DNA of 64,000 nucleotides from Clostridia bacterium (GCA_017450965.1 JAFSSQ010000044.1:1-64000), one strand, 5' to 3'; shown: positions 35,637 through 45,006, numbered from the stretch's first letter. Program-made: numbers and translations. The notes: generated by a model from the letters alone, not told the origin.

Positions 35637-36781
35637 AAAAAGCCGGGACCGTTTTCTTTGTTGTTTTGCTTTTCTTCCTCTCTGCCGGTTTTGCGCGGGC
35701 GCAGGAGTACGAGTACAGGTACAGCCCGGAAGAGGAGGGGGAAAACGACCGGATAACCGAGTACGCCTCCGCCTTCCGCGAAACGCTACCGGAAGAACTC
35801 TCCGAGGAGAGCCGGGAGCTGGCGGAGGCGGCGCTGGAAGGGAAGAGCGAGCTTTCCTTTTCTCTCCTTCTGCGCAAGAGCTTTTTCGCGATCACGCGGG
35901 AGGCGACGGCTCCTCTCCGTCTTCTCTCCCTTCTCCTGGCACTTTTGATCGTTCTCTCCCTTTTCCGCTCTCTCGGCAAAAGCGCGGAGGGAAACGCCGG
36001 CGTCGCCGCTTCCTTCCGCCTTTGCTCGGTCCTCGCGCTCTCCTCCTGCGTTCTCGGCACGGCGCGGCACACGGTTGCGGCGGTGCGGGACATTCTCTCC
36101 TCCTTCAATTCCTTTCTCTTTGCGATGTTCCCCGTCCTCACTTCCCTCTACGCCTCGGGCGGGAAGGTGGGGGAGGCGGTCGCCGCCCACTCCGCGCTTT
36201 ACCTTCTGACCTCCTTTATCTCGGATTTCTGCGTCCGGTTTATCCTGCCGGCGGGCGGGATCCTCACGGCGCTCGCCCTCGCGGGCGCGGTCCTGCCGTT
36301 TGATCTCTCAGGCTTTTCCCGCTGGATCAAGCGCCTCTTTTCTCTCTCGCTTGCGCTGGCGTCCGCCGCGCTGTCCGCCGTGCTCGCCTTCCAGACGCAT
36401 ATTTCCGCCGCGCGGGACGGACTCGCTTTGCGCGCGGTGCGCTTTGCCGCCGGCAGCTTTATCCCCGTCGTCGGCGCCTCGCTCGGGGAAGCGTTCCGCA
36501 CCGTCGCGGGCAGTCTTTCGTTTCTCAAAACGACGATCGGTTGGGCGTCCGTCGCCGTCGTGCTGGGGCTGCTTCTGCCGGTTTTGCTTTCTCTGCTCCT
36601 CTTCCGGTTTTCGCTCGGCGCCGCCTCCGCCTGCGCCAAGGCGATCGGCTGCCAAAAAGAGAGCGGACTGATGGAGGAGATCTCCGACGTGTTCGGTCTT
36701 TACGCGGGCGTGGTAACGGCGGCGGGGTCGGTTTTTATCGTGGCGATCACGCTCCTCGTGCAGAGCGGCGGGGGAGAATGA
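35633..36781 (+). CDS. spoIIIAE: Stage III sporulation protein AE
   Basis: A 382-residue polytopic membrane protein with a signal-like N-terminus, an acidic outer segment (residues about 25-75) and at least six membrane helices, in agreement with SpoIIIAE, the transporter-like core of the complex. ATGA overlap with spoIIIAD implies coupling. The charged KRLFSLSLALASAALS and SGLMEEISDVFGLYAG segments are recognisable. Confidence 0.93.
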   Translation: MKKAGTVFFVVLLFFLSAGFARAQEYEYRYSPEEEGENDRITEYASAFRETLPEELSEESRELAEAALEGKSELSFSLLLRKSFFAITREATAPLRLLSLLLALLIVLSLFRSLGKSAEGNAGVAASFRLCSVLALSSCVLGTARHTVAAVRDILSSFNSFLFAMFPVLTSLYASGGKVGEAVAAHSALYLLTSFISDFCVRFILPAGGILTALALAGAVLPFDLSGFSRWIKRLFSLSLALASAALSAVLAFQTHISAARDGLALRAVRFAAGSFIPVVGASLGEAFRTVAGSLSFLKTTIGWASVAVVLGLLLPVLLSLLLFRFSLGAASACAKAIGCQKESGLMEEISDVFGLYAGVVTAAGSVFIVAITLLVQSGGGE

Positions 36782-36782
36782 G

Positions 36783-37250
36783 ATGAAGGAAGCGATTCCG
36801 GCCGCTCTCGCGTTCGCCCTCGGCGGGAGCTTTCTCCTCTCTCTCCTCCCCGGCGGCAAAAAGGGGATCTCCGCCGCGCTCACCGTTCTCTTTTCGCTCT
36901 CGCTGCTCTCCCTCGTCCTCGGCCCCGTCCTCTCTCTCCGGGAGGTTTCCCTTTCCGCGCCGGAGGAGAGCGCGGAGACCTCCTTTGCCGAGGGGGACAG
37001 GAGCTGGATCCTCGAGGAAACGGCCAAACAGATCGGCCGCGAGGTGACCGCCTATCTGCGCGAGCATTATCAGACGGACGTGGAGGGGATGAGCGTCGCC
37101 GTAACGCTCGATCTCGACGGCGAGAACGTTCTGCGCGTGAAGGCGATCACGATCGATCTGCGCGCCTCTCTCGTCACCTTTGACATCCGCGCGCTGAAAA
37201 GCGAACTCTCCGACCTGCTCGATACGCCGGTCACCGTACTTGTGAGGTAA
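36783..37250 (+). CDS. spoIIIAF: Stage III sporulation protein AF
   Basis: A 155-residue protein with two N-terminal membrane helices and a soluble alpha/beta ring-building-like domain after residue 70. It forms part of the ring assembly. It begins one base after the spoIIIAE stop, with GGGGGAGAATGAG as ribosome site. Confidence 0.9.
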   Translation: MKEAIPAALAFALGGSFLLSLLPGGKKGISAALTVLFSLSLLSLVLGPVLSLREVSLSAPEESAETSFAEGDRSWILEETAKQIGREVTAYLREHYQTDVEGMSVAVTLDLDGENVLRVKAITIDLRASLVTFDIRALKSELSDLLDTPVTVLVR

Positions 37251-37252
37251 CG

Positions 37253-37684
37253 ATGGATTCAAGACAACCCCCAAAAAGGAAAAAAGCCGACCTCCCGCTC
37301 CTTCTCTGCGCTCTTCTCGCGGCGCTGGGGATCCTGCTGCTCGCGGGCGGGGCTCTTTTCGGAAGCAAAAAAAGCGAGGAGACCCCCGCCGCCGCGTTCG
37401 ACGAAGCGGCGTATCTCGAAGGGCTCCGCCGGCAGGCGGAGGCGCTGTGCAACTCGGTCGCCGGGGTCTCGGGCGCGGAGGTGATGCTTACCTGCGAGAC
37501 GGGGTTTGAGTACCGCTACACCGCGGCGGGAAAGCCGGAGGTTACCGTTTATCCGAGACCGAACGGCGTGGCGGTCGTCTGCGTCGGCGGCGATCTCCCG
37601 CAAAACCAGAAAAAGATCATCGATCTGCTCTCCGCCGCCTTCGGGCTCTCCTCCGCGCGAATTTCCGTCGCGGGCAAGGCATAG
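37253..37684 (+). CDS. spoIIIAG: Stage III sporulation protein AG
   Basis: A 143-residue protein: one membrane helix (about 13-35) and a ring-building domain with a beta-strand insert (EVMLTCETGFEYRYTA, then VTVYPRPNGVAVVCVGGD). In Bacillus the protein is about 230 residues, so this is a compact version lacking part of the insert. GTGAGGTAACG precedes the ATG. Confidence 0.9.
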   Translation: MDSRQPPKRKKADLPLLLCALLAALGILLLAGGALFGSKKSEETPAAAFDEAAYLEGLRRQAEALCNSVAGVSGAEVMLTCETGFEYRYTAAGKPEVTVYPRPNGVAVVCVGGDLPQNQKKIIDLLSAAFGLSSARISVAGKA

Positions 37685-37755
37685 TTTCCCTCCCGCGCGA
37701 ATAGGATTAGAACAGATGGAAAACCGTCAGATCGGAAAGAAAGGAAGAAAATACT

Positions 37756-38340
37756 ATGCGGGATTTTTTGAGAACCGTCTGGGAAAAGGCGAAAACGGTC
37801 GGAGGCAGGATCGGGAAGAGGAATCTGGTCCTGATCGCCTGCGTGTTTGCCCTCGGCGCGGTCGTGTATCTGAACTTCAGACTGTTCACCGCGCCGGACG
37901 GCACGGTCGCCTACGGCACCTCGAACATGAAGGATAACGTCAGCGTAACCGACGTTTCCGCCAAAGAGAAGGAGGAAAACGGGGACGCCGCCGAATACTT
38001 CGCCTCCACCGTCCTCAACCGCCAGAAGGCGCGCGACGAGGCGATCGAGGTGCTGCGGACCGTCGTTTCTTCGGAGAGCGCGCTGGAAACGGCGAAAGAG
38101 CAGGCGCTCGGCGACATCGAGCGCATCGCCGCCGATATCGCCAAGGAGGCGGATATCGAAACGCTCGTCTGCTCCAAGGGGTTTGAAAGCTGCATCGCCG
38201 TGATCTCCGGGGACGTAGTCAACGTCATCGTCAAGTCCTCCGGCCTCCTGCTGAGCGAGGTGGCGCAGATCAACGAGATCGTCCTCGAGCAGACCGGCAC
38301 CAAGCCCGAGAACGTCAAGATCATCGAAAAAAGCGCCTAA
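37756..38340 (+). CDS. spoIIIAH: Stage III sporulation protein AH
   Basis: A 194-residue protein with a membrane helix at about 20-40 and a YscJ/FliF-like ring-building domain near residues 95-190. In the family it contacts forespore SpoIIQ across the intermembrane space. AAAGGAAGAAAATACT is the ribosome site. It ends the operon 7 nt before a strong terminator; the 71-nt gap after spoIIIAG has no gene. Confidence 0.93.
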   Translation: MRDFLRTVWEKAKTVGGRIGKRNLVLIACVFALGAVVYLNFRLFTAPDGTVAYGTSNMKDNVSVTDVSAKEKEENGDAAEYFASTVLNRQKARDEAIEVLRTVVSSESALETAKEQALGDIERIAADIAKEADIETLVCSKGFESCIAVISGDVVNVIVKSSGLLLSEVAQINEIVLEQTGTKPENVKIIEKSA

Positions 38341-38347
38341 AAACGGC

Positions 38348-38386
38348 AAAAAGGAAGAAGCCTCGCTTGCGGGCTTCTTCCTTTTT
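38348..38386. terminator. Bidirectional terminator between spoIIIAH and the glycosidase operon
   Basis: A 15-bp stem (AAAAAGGAAGAAGCC and complement) with A and T tracts on both sides. It serves the two convergent operons. Confidence 0.92.
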
Positions 38387-38390
38387 GTTC

Positions 38391-40046
38391 TTATTTTTCT
38401 TTTTTCCGTCGGCAGCGGAGGACAAGCAGGATCGCGCCGGCGAGCAGAGCGGCGGCGCCGATCGCCGCGAGAGCGAAGGGGACGGCGGATTTTTCTGCGG
38501 ACGGACCGGGCGTTTCTCCGGTTGTGGAGTCGGAAGGCGCCGTACCGGGCGCGGCCGTCTCCGGCGCGGCGCTTTCGGCGGCGTTCTTCGTTTCGGGGGG
38601 AGCGGTTTCCTCTTCCGTGACGGGGGAGAGCGTTTCCGGCGGCGCGGTCACGGGCGGCGCGGAGGTCGCCGGCGGCTCCGTCGCGGGTTCGGTCGCGGGA
38701 GCTTGCGTCACGGGCACGGTTACGGGGGCGGTAACGGGAGCGGTCACGGCTGTCGTTTCCGGACGGGAAAACGGCTCCGCGACCTGGAGGCGGCTGATCT
38801 GCACGCCGAAGCCCTTGCGTTCCGTGGCGGAGAGGTTATAGCCGGTGCCGCTGAGGGCGTAGAGGTAGCCGTTTGCATAGGTGACGGCGTTCCAGATCGA
38901 ATAGGCGGCGTCAGCGTGGTCGCCCGACGAGTCGGTAAAGTTCCGTTTCACGGCGATCTCTTCAAAGGAGGCGGAGATCCCCTTGGAAGCGGGGATCAGT
39001 CCGTGTCCGTTCCCGCCGAGGGAGACCGGCTCTTTCGAGAGGATGAGCTTCATCGTCACGTTGCAGTCGACCGAACTGCTGAGTACGGCACGGCCGCGCG
39101 TGGAGACGTTTTCCTGATAGGAAACGGCGATCCTGCCGTCCGGCAGAACGGCAACGCCGGGCGCGGAACAGCGGGGAGCCTTGTTGTCGGTCTTGTTCTT
39201 ATAGACCTCCGGCTCGGCGACGATCACGCCGTCTTTCCAGTCGTACCCGTTCGGGGAAAACCAGAGCTGGGTGCAGAAGACGTAGGAGGATGGCTTCGGC
39301 TGCGCTTCGATCGACATGACGAATCCGCTGCCGTCGGAAAGCCGTTCAACGGTCGGCATCCCGTCGCGGCTCTGGTGCTCCTTGCCGGAGAGACAGACGC
39401 GGGGCGTCGTGTCCCACGTTCCGGAGGAGATCGAATAGGTCAGGACGCGGATATCCTGCAGATACCCGCCGGAGGACGTCTTTCCGGCGTTGAGATCGTC
39501 GGAATAGTAAACGGCGAGGGTGTCGCCGTCAAGCAGAACGGGGTACGGCTCCCAATAGCCGTGCTGGACCTGCGGCGCGCTCTCGACCAGTACCGTTTCC
39601 TTCCCGTAGACGCCGGAGGAGCCGCTCCGGGACATCACGCGGATCGAGGTATAGAACTCTTTTTCGACGCTGCTGTCGTAATTTTTTGTGTGGCAGCGGT
39701 AAAAGATCATCATCGAGCCGTCCGGCAGCTCGATCGGAACGGTGTTCGCGCGGGTCAGCGTATGCGTAACGCCGGAGGCGGTCGTCACGGTCGACGGCGT
39801 TCCCGCAAAGAGATTGGTACTTGTTTTCCGGTAGGTCGCGCCGTTATCGGAGGAACGGTATTCGGTCGTTTCCCCCGTGACGATCAGGTCGCCGTTCGAG
39901 AGGCGCGTCATCCGCGGATAACCGCCGGATCCGACGCGGACGGGATCCTCCGTGGAGAGGGGGCCCGCCGCCGCGGCGGCCAGCCCCGCCGGAAGAAGCA
40001 GCAGAGCGGAGAGCAGCAGCGCCGAAAAACGCTTGAGAGAGGGCAT
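38391..40046 (-). CDS. Membrane-anchored sialidase-like (Asp-box) protein
   Basis: A 551-residue surface protein, start at 40046 after AAGGAGGAAGGCG. It has a signal peptide (about 1-26), an Asp-box propeller (about 35-415), a Thr/Pro/Glu-rich stalk (about 420-510) and a C-terminal membrane helix followed by RCRRKKEK. The opening YPRMTRLSNGDLIVTGETT and the Asp-box SSDNGATY closely parallel the first propeller of the 3256-residue protein (YPRMTRLSTGALMV). Sialidases and related exo-glycosidases share this fold, but I see no full catalytic set, so the substrate is uncertain. Last gene of the operon. Confidence 0.82.
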   Translation of the reverse strand: MPSLKRFSALLLSALLLLPAGLAAAAAGPLSTEDPVRVGSGGYPRMTRLSNGDLIVTGETTEYRSSDNGATYRKTSTNLFAGTPSTVTTASGVTHTLTRANTVPIELPDGSMMIFYRCHTKNYDSSVEKEFYTSIRVMSRSGSSGVYGKETVLVESAPQVQHGYWEPYPVLLDGDTLAVYYSDDLNAGKTSSGGYLQDIRVLTYSISSGTWDTTPRVCLSGKEHQSRDGMPTVERLSDGSGFVMSIEAQPKPSSYVFCTQLWFSPNGYDWKDGVIVAEPEVYKNKTDNKAPRCSAPGVAVLPDGRIAVSYQENVSTRGRAVLSSSVDCNVTMKLILSKEPVSLGGNGHGLIPASKGISASFEEIAVKRNFTDSSGDHADAAYSIWNAVTYANGYLYALSGTGYNLSATERKGFGVQISRLQVAEPFSRPETTAVTAPVTAPVTVPVTQAPATEPATEPPATSAPPVTAPPETLSPVTEEETAPPETKNAAESAAPETAAPGTAPSDSTTGETPGPSAEKSAVPFALAAIGAAALLAGAILLVLRCRRKKEK

Positions 40047-40057
40047 CGCCTTCCTCC

Positions 40058-41557
40058 TTATTTTTCTTTCTTTTGCAGGATGATCTCGGAGAGACCGGCG
40101 GTATCCTGTCCCTCCTTCAGGGTAACGGCGATCTCCAGCGTTTTCACCTTCGTTCCCTCGGGCAGCTCGCTCAGTACGCAGAGCGCGGGGCTCTTCACGT
40201 CGGCGGAGAAACGGAGATTTTCGATCCGGTAAACGCCGTTGACCGTTACCGTCGCCGTCTTGGGGAAGTATCCGGAGTAGGCGGCGGGATAGATCCAGAC
40301 GTAGGTAAGGGGCGTTTCCTCGTCAAAAGTCAGCGTCACGACGCTCTCCTCCGTGAGCTTGCAGTAGGTCCCGGTGGTAAGGGAGCCGGTGCTGCCGTCG
40401 ACCAGGAGCTTTGCTTCCTTGCCGTCCAGCTCCGCCTTCACGCCCTCGTGGATCGTCGTAATGCCGTTAAGCCCGGAGGGAAGCGGCTGGCGCCAGGTGG
40501 AAGGACCGTTGACCGAGAGGGCGCCGTCCTCCGCAAAGACCATCCGGTCGATGCAGGGAGTGCGGTTGCCGCTCGGGTTGTTCACGTCGGTATGGCTGTG
40601 ATACACGGTATACATCTCCGTCCCGTCGGGGGAGAGGAAGTAGTTGTTGTGGCCGGTTCCGGAGGTCAGCTTCCCGTCGCCCTGCAGGATCGGGTTGTTT
40701 TTCGGTTTGGTGAAGGGCCCGGTCGGGGAGGAGGAGGTCGCGTATCCGACGCAGTAGGAAGCGGCGGCGTAGTAGTTGGCGGAAAACATCAGGTAGTAGA
40801 TCCCGTTCCGCTTGAACACGCAGGGGCCCTCGTTCCAGATGACGCTGCCGGATTTCAGCTCCCACGCCTCGGTCGGCGTGGTGAGCAGGATCGGGTCGCC
40901 CACCGTTTCTTTCAGATCGCTTGAGAGCTCGATCACACAGCTCTGGCTGACCCGCTTGTCGCCGATATAGTTCGTGGAATTGTCCTTGGAGTAGTAGAGG
41001 TAGCACTTGCCGTCGTCGTCAAAGAAAAGACTGCCGTCGATCACGCTGTATCCGGGAGAGAAGAGCGCCTTGCCGCCGAGATAGTCGGTAAACGGCCCTT
41101 CCGGCTTGTCCGCGACCGCCAGCCCGATGCTGTGCAGATTCGTCTTGCTGTTCTGCGCGGAGAAGACGAGATAGTATTTTCCCTTGTACTCATGACATTC
41201 CGGCGCCCAGAACTTCTGATCGCCGAAGGTAGCGGACGTCCTCTGGTAGACCATGCCGAGCTCGGTCCACCGGTCAAGGAGCTTCGACTTCCAGGCCTTG
41301 AAGCCGCCGCTCGCGGACGTGGCGTACATATAGTACGTCCCGTTTGCGTAGAGAATAAAGGGATCGCCGATATTCGTGATGGCAGAATAGGGATTTTTCA
41401 TCAGTTCGCCTCCGTAAGCGCCGCCGTTTTCAAGGACGGTGATTTCTTTTTTCGGTTCTTCGGTTTCGGGCGCGGTATCCGCCGGCTTTTGCGGATCGCC
41501 GGCGCAGGAGAAAAGAAACAGACACAGGAGAAGAAGAGAAACAGCGCGTTTTTTCAT
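40058..41557 (-). CDS. GH43-like lipoprotein with C-terminal jelly-roll
   Basis: A 499-residue lipoprotein: signal ending in LFSC, then a short linker and a GH43-like propeller from about residue 50. Motifs: NIGDPFILY (base), FWAPECHEYKG, VIDGSLFFDDDG (modulating Asp present) and NEGPCVFKRNG (acid). The last 110 residues look like a galactose-binding jelly-roll ending LSEIILQKK. Two adjacent Mets (41560, 41557) are possible starts; the second has better spacing to GTGAGG. It contains GPSTWRQPLPSG, the shared signature near the propeller's end. Third gene of the operon. Confidence 0.87.
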   Translation of the reverse strand: MKKRAVSLLLLCLFLFSCAGDPQKPADTAPETEEPKKEITVLENGGAYGGELMKNPYSAITNIGDPFILYANGTYYMYATSASGGFKAWKSKLLDRWTELGMVYQRTSATFGDQKFWAPECHEYKGKYYLVFSAQNSKTNLHSIGLAVADKPEGPFTDYLGGKALFSPGYSVIDGSLFFDDDGKCYLYYSKDNSTNYIGDKRVSQSCVIELSSDLKETVGDPILLTTPTEAWELKSGSVIWNEGPCVFKRNGIYYLMFSANYYAAASYCVGYATSSSPTGPFTKPKNNPILQGDGKLTSGTGHNNYFLSPDGTEMYTVYHSHTDVNNPSGNRTPCIDRMVFAEDGALSVNGPSTWRQPLPSGLNGITTIHEGVKAELDGKEAKLLVDGSTGSLTTGTYCKLTEESVVTLTFDEETPLTYVWIYPAAYSGYFPKTATVTVNGVYRIENLRFSADVKSPALCVLSELPEGTKVKTLEIAVTLKEGQDTAGLSEIILQKKEK

Positions 41558-41564
41558 CATGGCC

Positions 41565-43079
41565 TCACTTTGCTTTTTTGTATTGCAGGACAAGCTCGGA
41601 GAGAGCGCACGTTTGTTTTCCGTCCTGCGGGGTCGCGGTGATCTCCAGCGTTTCGATCAGGGTCCCCTTCGGCAGAGCGCCGAGATAGAGGACGGCGGGG
41701 GAGTTCGCCTTGGAGGAAAACGCAACGTTCTCAAAGCGGTAAGTCCCGTTGACCGTGACGGAGAAGGAGAGGGGACGGAGCGCGTCCTTGTCGCCGGGGT
41801 AGACCCAGAGCTGGGAAAGGGCGGTCGGCGTCTCAAGCGTCACGGTCGCCGTATTCTCCTCCGTCAGCATCAGGTAGGGGGAGCCCGTCCGTCCGTCGAG
41901 GAGGCGGCCGGCGGTCTTGCCGTCGATCCCCGCGACGGAAACGGAAACGCCATCGGTCAGCTTGCAGTAGTTGCTTGTCCCGCTCGGGACCGGCTGCGCC
42001 CAGGCGCTCGGGCCGTTTGCGTAGAGGAGCCCGTCCTCGTCGAAGACGAGACGGTCGATGCAGGGGGTGCGGTCGCCGCTCGGGTTTGCGGGATCGGTGT
42101 GGATATGATAGACGGTGTAGATCTCCGTCCCGTCGGGGGAGAGGAAGTAGTTGTTGTGCCCCGGTCCGCTGATCTTGCCGCCGTCCGTCTCGATAAGCGG
42201 GTTGTTCGCCGGCTTCGTGTAGGGGCCGAGCACGTTTTTCGCCATGGCGTAGCCGACGCAGTAGGTCGCCTTGGAGTAGGAATTGGCGGAGAACATCAGG
42301 TAGTAGGTCCCGTCGTGCTTGAAGATACACGGTCCCTCGTTCCAGAGGGTATTGCCGGATTTTTTCTCCCAGTCCTCGGTCGGTGTGGAGAGGATCACCG
42401 GTTCCCCGACCGTCGTCCTGAGGTCGGAGGTGAGCTCGATCGCGCAGGACTGGCTCGTTTTTTTGCCGTTTACCTTGTTGGTTGAGCAGTCCTTTGAATA
42501 AACCAGATAGCACTTGCCGTCGTCGTCAAAAAAGAGACTCGCGTCGATCACGCTGTAGCCGGGGGAGAAGAGCGGCGCGCCCTCCGGCAAAAGGTCGGTA
42601 AAGGGCCCCTCCGGCTTATCAGCGACGGCGATGCCGATGCTGTGAAGGTTCGTTTTGCTGCTCTGAGCGGAAAAAACAAGATAGTATTTTCCCTGATACT
42701 CGTGGCATTCCGGCGCCCAGAACTTCTGATCGCCGAACTTGCAGGCGGCGTAATCGTAGACCTGCCCGACCGAGGACCAGCTTTTCAGGTCGGTGGATTT
42801 CCAGCATTTCATTCCCGAGGTCGCGTACAGATAATACGCGCCGCCCGCGTAAAGGATATAGGGATCTCCGATCTTGGTGATCGAGGAATAGGGATTTTTG
42901 ATATAGGAAGCGTTGATCGGATCCTTGTTTTCAAGCAGGATAAGCTCGGCCGTTTCCTCCGGCTCCGGCAGCGTCTCGGACCCGGACGTTTCGCGGCCGG
43001 GATCGCCCGAACGGCAGGAGGAGAAGAGAAGGAGCAGGGCGAGAAGGAGGAAGGGAAGGGAAAAGCGTTTCGGTTTCAT
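41565..43079 (-). CDS. GH43-like lipoprotein, paralog
   Basis: A 504-residue lipoprotein (signal ends LFSSC) with AAAGGAGACCGAA before the ATG. It closely matches the next upstream gene: KIGDPYILY, FWAPECHEYQG, VIDASLFFDDDG, NEGPCIFKHDG and GPSAWAQPVPSG are all present, so the usual catalytic Asp/Asp/Glu set is intact. A jelly-roll-like domain ends the protein. The short acidic linker (about 22-45) replaces the long TEPA stalk seen in the first gene of the operon. Family default: arabinofuranosidase or xylosidase. Confidence 0.87.
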   Translation of the reverse strand: MKPKRFSLPFLLLALLLLFSSCRSGDPGRETSGSETLPEPEETAELILLENKDPINASYIKNPYSSITKIGDPYILYAGGAYYLYATSGMKCWKSTDLKSWSSVGQVYDYAACKFGDQKFWAPECHEYQGKYYLVFSAQSSKTNLHSIGIAVADKPEGPFTDLLPEGAPLFSPGYSVIDASLFFDDDGKCYLVYSKDCSTNKVNGKKTSQSCAIELTSDLRTTVGEPVILSTPTEDWEKKSGNTLWNEGPCIFKHDGTYYLMFSANSYSKATYCVGYAMAKNVLGPYTKPANNPLIETDGGKISGPGHNNYFLSPDGTEIYTVYHIHTDPANPSGDRTPCIDRLVFDEDGLLYANGPSAWAQPVPSGTSNYCKLTDGVSVSVAGIDGKTAGRLLDGRTGSPYLMLTEENTATVTLETPTALSQLWVYPGDKDALRPLSFSVTVNGTYRFENVAFSSKANSPAVLYLGALPKGTLIETLEITATPQDGKQTCALSELVLQYKKAK

Positions 43080-43090
43080 TTCGGTCTCCT

Positions 43091-44845
43091 TTACTTGGTA
43101 TATTGCAGCACGATCTCGGCGAGGGAGGCGTCCGTTTTTCCGTCTTTCGGTGTGAGCGTGATCTCGGCGGTCTCGGTGAGGACGCCGGCGGGCAGGGAAA
43201 GGAGGGGAAGGGCAAGCGGCGCGCCCTCCGTCGCGGGGACCGCCGCGTTCTCAAAGAGATATTTTCCGTTGATGAGGACGGTAACGGATTTCGGCGCGCG
43301 GGCGGCGTCCTGCCCGGGATAGAGCCAGAGGACCGCGATCCGCGTCGGCTCGTCGAGAGTGAGCGTCACGGCGTCCGTTTTGCCGAGCGCGAGACCGTCC
43401 TGGCCGGTCAGCCCGTCCGTGAGGAGCGTGGCTTTCGCCGCGTCCTTGCCCGGGACCGCAGCGGAAACGCCCTCGGTCAGCTTATAGTAGCCGCTCACGC
43501 CGCTCGGCACCGGCTGGTTCCACGCGCTCGGGCCGTTTACGTAGAGGAGCCCGTCCTCGCCGAAGACGAGGCGGTCGATGTTCGGCATCCGGTTGCCGCT
43601 CGGACTCTGGGGATTGACCTGAGTATGATAAACGGTATAGATCTCCGTCCCGTCGGGGGAGAGGAAAAAGTTGTTGTGCCCGGAGCCGCTCGTCGTGGCG
43701 CCGCTCCCCTGGAGGATCGGGTTGTTTTTCGGCTTGGTGTAGGGGCCGAGCACGCTTGTCGCCGTGGCGTAGCCGACGCAGTAATAGTTGGTGGCGTAAT
43801 AGTTGGCGGAGAACATCAGGTAGTAGATCCCGTTATGCTTGAGGATACACGGTCCCTCGTTCCAGAGAGTATTGCCCGATTTCTTTTCCCACGCCTCGGT
43901 CGGGGTGGAGAGGACGACAGGATCCCCGACCGTCGCCTTGAGATCGGAGGTAAGCTCGATCGCGCAGGACTGGCTCGTCTTCTTGCCGTTGACCCAGTTG
44001 GACGAGCAATCCTTTGAGTAGACCAGATAGCATTTCCCGTCGTCGTCAAAAAAGAGACTCGCGTCGATCACGCTGTAGCCGGGGGAGAAGAGCGGCGCGC
44101 CCTCCGGCAAAAGGTCGGTAAACGGCCCTTCCGGGGTATCCGCTACGGCGATGCCGATGCTGTGCCGCCCGGTCGATTTGTTCGCGGCGGAGAAGACCAG
44201 ATAAAACTTCCCCTGATATTCGTGGCATTCCGGCGCCCAGAACTTCTCCTGTCCGAACGCGCACTTCGTGTAATCGTAGACCCGCCCGATCGGCGCCCAG
44301 TTTTTCAGATTGGTGGAGCGCCAGCATTTCATCCCCGAGGTCGCGTACATATAATACGTTCCGCCCGTGTAAAGGATGTAGGGATCTCCGATGTTGGTGA
44401 TGGAGGAATAGGGGTTGCTCATATAGGAGAGGGAGGGGAGAAAAGATGGGGAAAGCGCGACGATCGCACTCGGATCTTCCGTTTCCGCCGCGGTCGTGAC
44501 CGGCGGCTCGGTCGCCGGTTCCGTTGCCGGCTCGGTCGCGGGCTCCGTTGCGGGCTCGGTCGCGGGCTCCGTTGCGGGCTCGGTCGCCGGTTCGGTTTCC
44601 GGCTCCGTCGCCGCTTCCGTCGTCTTCGGGGCGCCCGTCGTTTCGGCGGAGGTCGTTTCCGGCGCTCCCGTCGCGTCTGGCGCCTCCGTCCCGGCGGGGA
44701 AGGTCACGGCGTCCCGCTCCGCCGCCGTTGCGGCGTCGGTCAGAGCCTGCGTTCCGTCCGGGTCGGCCCCGGGAACGCAGGAGGCAAAGAGCGGGAGCAG
44801 CAGGGAGAAAAGGAGAAAGAGCGGCAAAAACAGGCGTTTTTTCAT
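43091..44845 (-). CDS. GH43-like lipoprotein with TEPA-repeat stalk
   Basis: A 584-residue lipoprotein, first gene of the operon, with CCGGAGGATTT before the ATG. The signal ends LFASC. Residues about 30-125 form a Thr/Glu/Pro/Ala stalk containing about eight TEPA units. The GH43-like domain begins near 140 with NIGDPYILY; FWAPECHEYQG, VIDASLFFDDDG, NEGPCILKHNG and GPSAWNQPVPSG follow, then a jelly-roll-like C-domain. The stalk probably lifts the enzyme above the wall. It and the gene after it are recent paralogs; the stalk length is likely variable between strains. Confidence 0.88.
   Translation of the reverse strand: MKKRLFLPLFLLFSLLLPLFASCVPGADPDGTQALTDAATAAERDAVTFPAGTEAPDATGAPETTSAETTGAPKTTEAATEPETEPATEPATEPATEPATEPATEPATEPATEPPVTTAAETEDPSAIVALSPSFLPSLSYMSNPYSSITNIGDPYILYTGGTYYMYATSGMKCWRSTNLKNWAPIGRVYDYTKCAFGQEKFWAPECHEYQGKFYLVFSAANKSTGRHSIGIAVADTPEGPFTDLLPEGAPLFSPGYSVIDASLFFDDDGKCYLVYSKDCSSNWVNGKKTSQSCAIELTSDLKATVGDPVVLSTPTEAWEKKSGNTLWNEGPCILKHNGIYYLMFSANYYATNYYCVGYATATSVLGPYTKPKNNPILQGSGATTSGSGHNNFFLSPDGTEIYTVYHTQVNPQSPSGNRMPNIDRLVFGEDGLLYVNGPSAWNQPVPSGVSGYYKLTEGVSAAVPGKDAAKATLLTDGLTGQDGLALGKTDAVTLTLDEPTRIAVLWLYPGQDAARAPKSVTVLINGKYLFENAAVPATEGAPLALPLLSLPAGVLTETAEITLTPKDGKTDASLAEIVLQYTK
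44505..44612 (-). repeat. 12-bp coding tandem repeat (TEPA stalk)
   Basis: About nine 12-bp units of the type GGCTCGGTCGCG / GGCTCCGTTGCG, partly as a 24-bp higher-order unit. They encode the TEPA repeats of the lipoprotein. Slippage here would change stalk length in frame. Confidence 0.85.
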
Positions 44846-44917
44846 AAATCCTCCGGTCAGCTCGTTCCCGTCCCGGCGGACGGGACAGAAAATTGTTTCT
44901 ATTTCTTATACACAGTC

Positions 44918-44946
44918 ATTATAGCGTGCCGCCGGCGGGAAATCAA
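44918..44946 (-). promoter_or_regulatory. Sigma-A promoter of the four-gene glycosidase operon
   Basis: Minus strand: TTGATT (44946-44941), 17 nt, TATAAT (44923-44918). A GC palindrome (CCGCCGGCGG) lies inside the spacer and could be an operator. Confidence 0.75.
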
Positions 44947-45006
44947 GATGCGGGGGAAATCTTTTCTTCTTATTTTATCTTTCAAAAAACTTTTTTCGCA
45001 AACCTC

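Noticed and set aside
37253-37684. Frameshifted spoIIIAG
   Set aside because: It is shorter than in Bacillus but the frame, membrane helix and ring domain are continuous, so it is a compact version.
38367-40232. 621-codon plus-strand frame opposite the sialidase-like gene
   Set aside because: Shadow of a gene with signal peptide, Asp box and ribosome site on the other strand.
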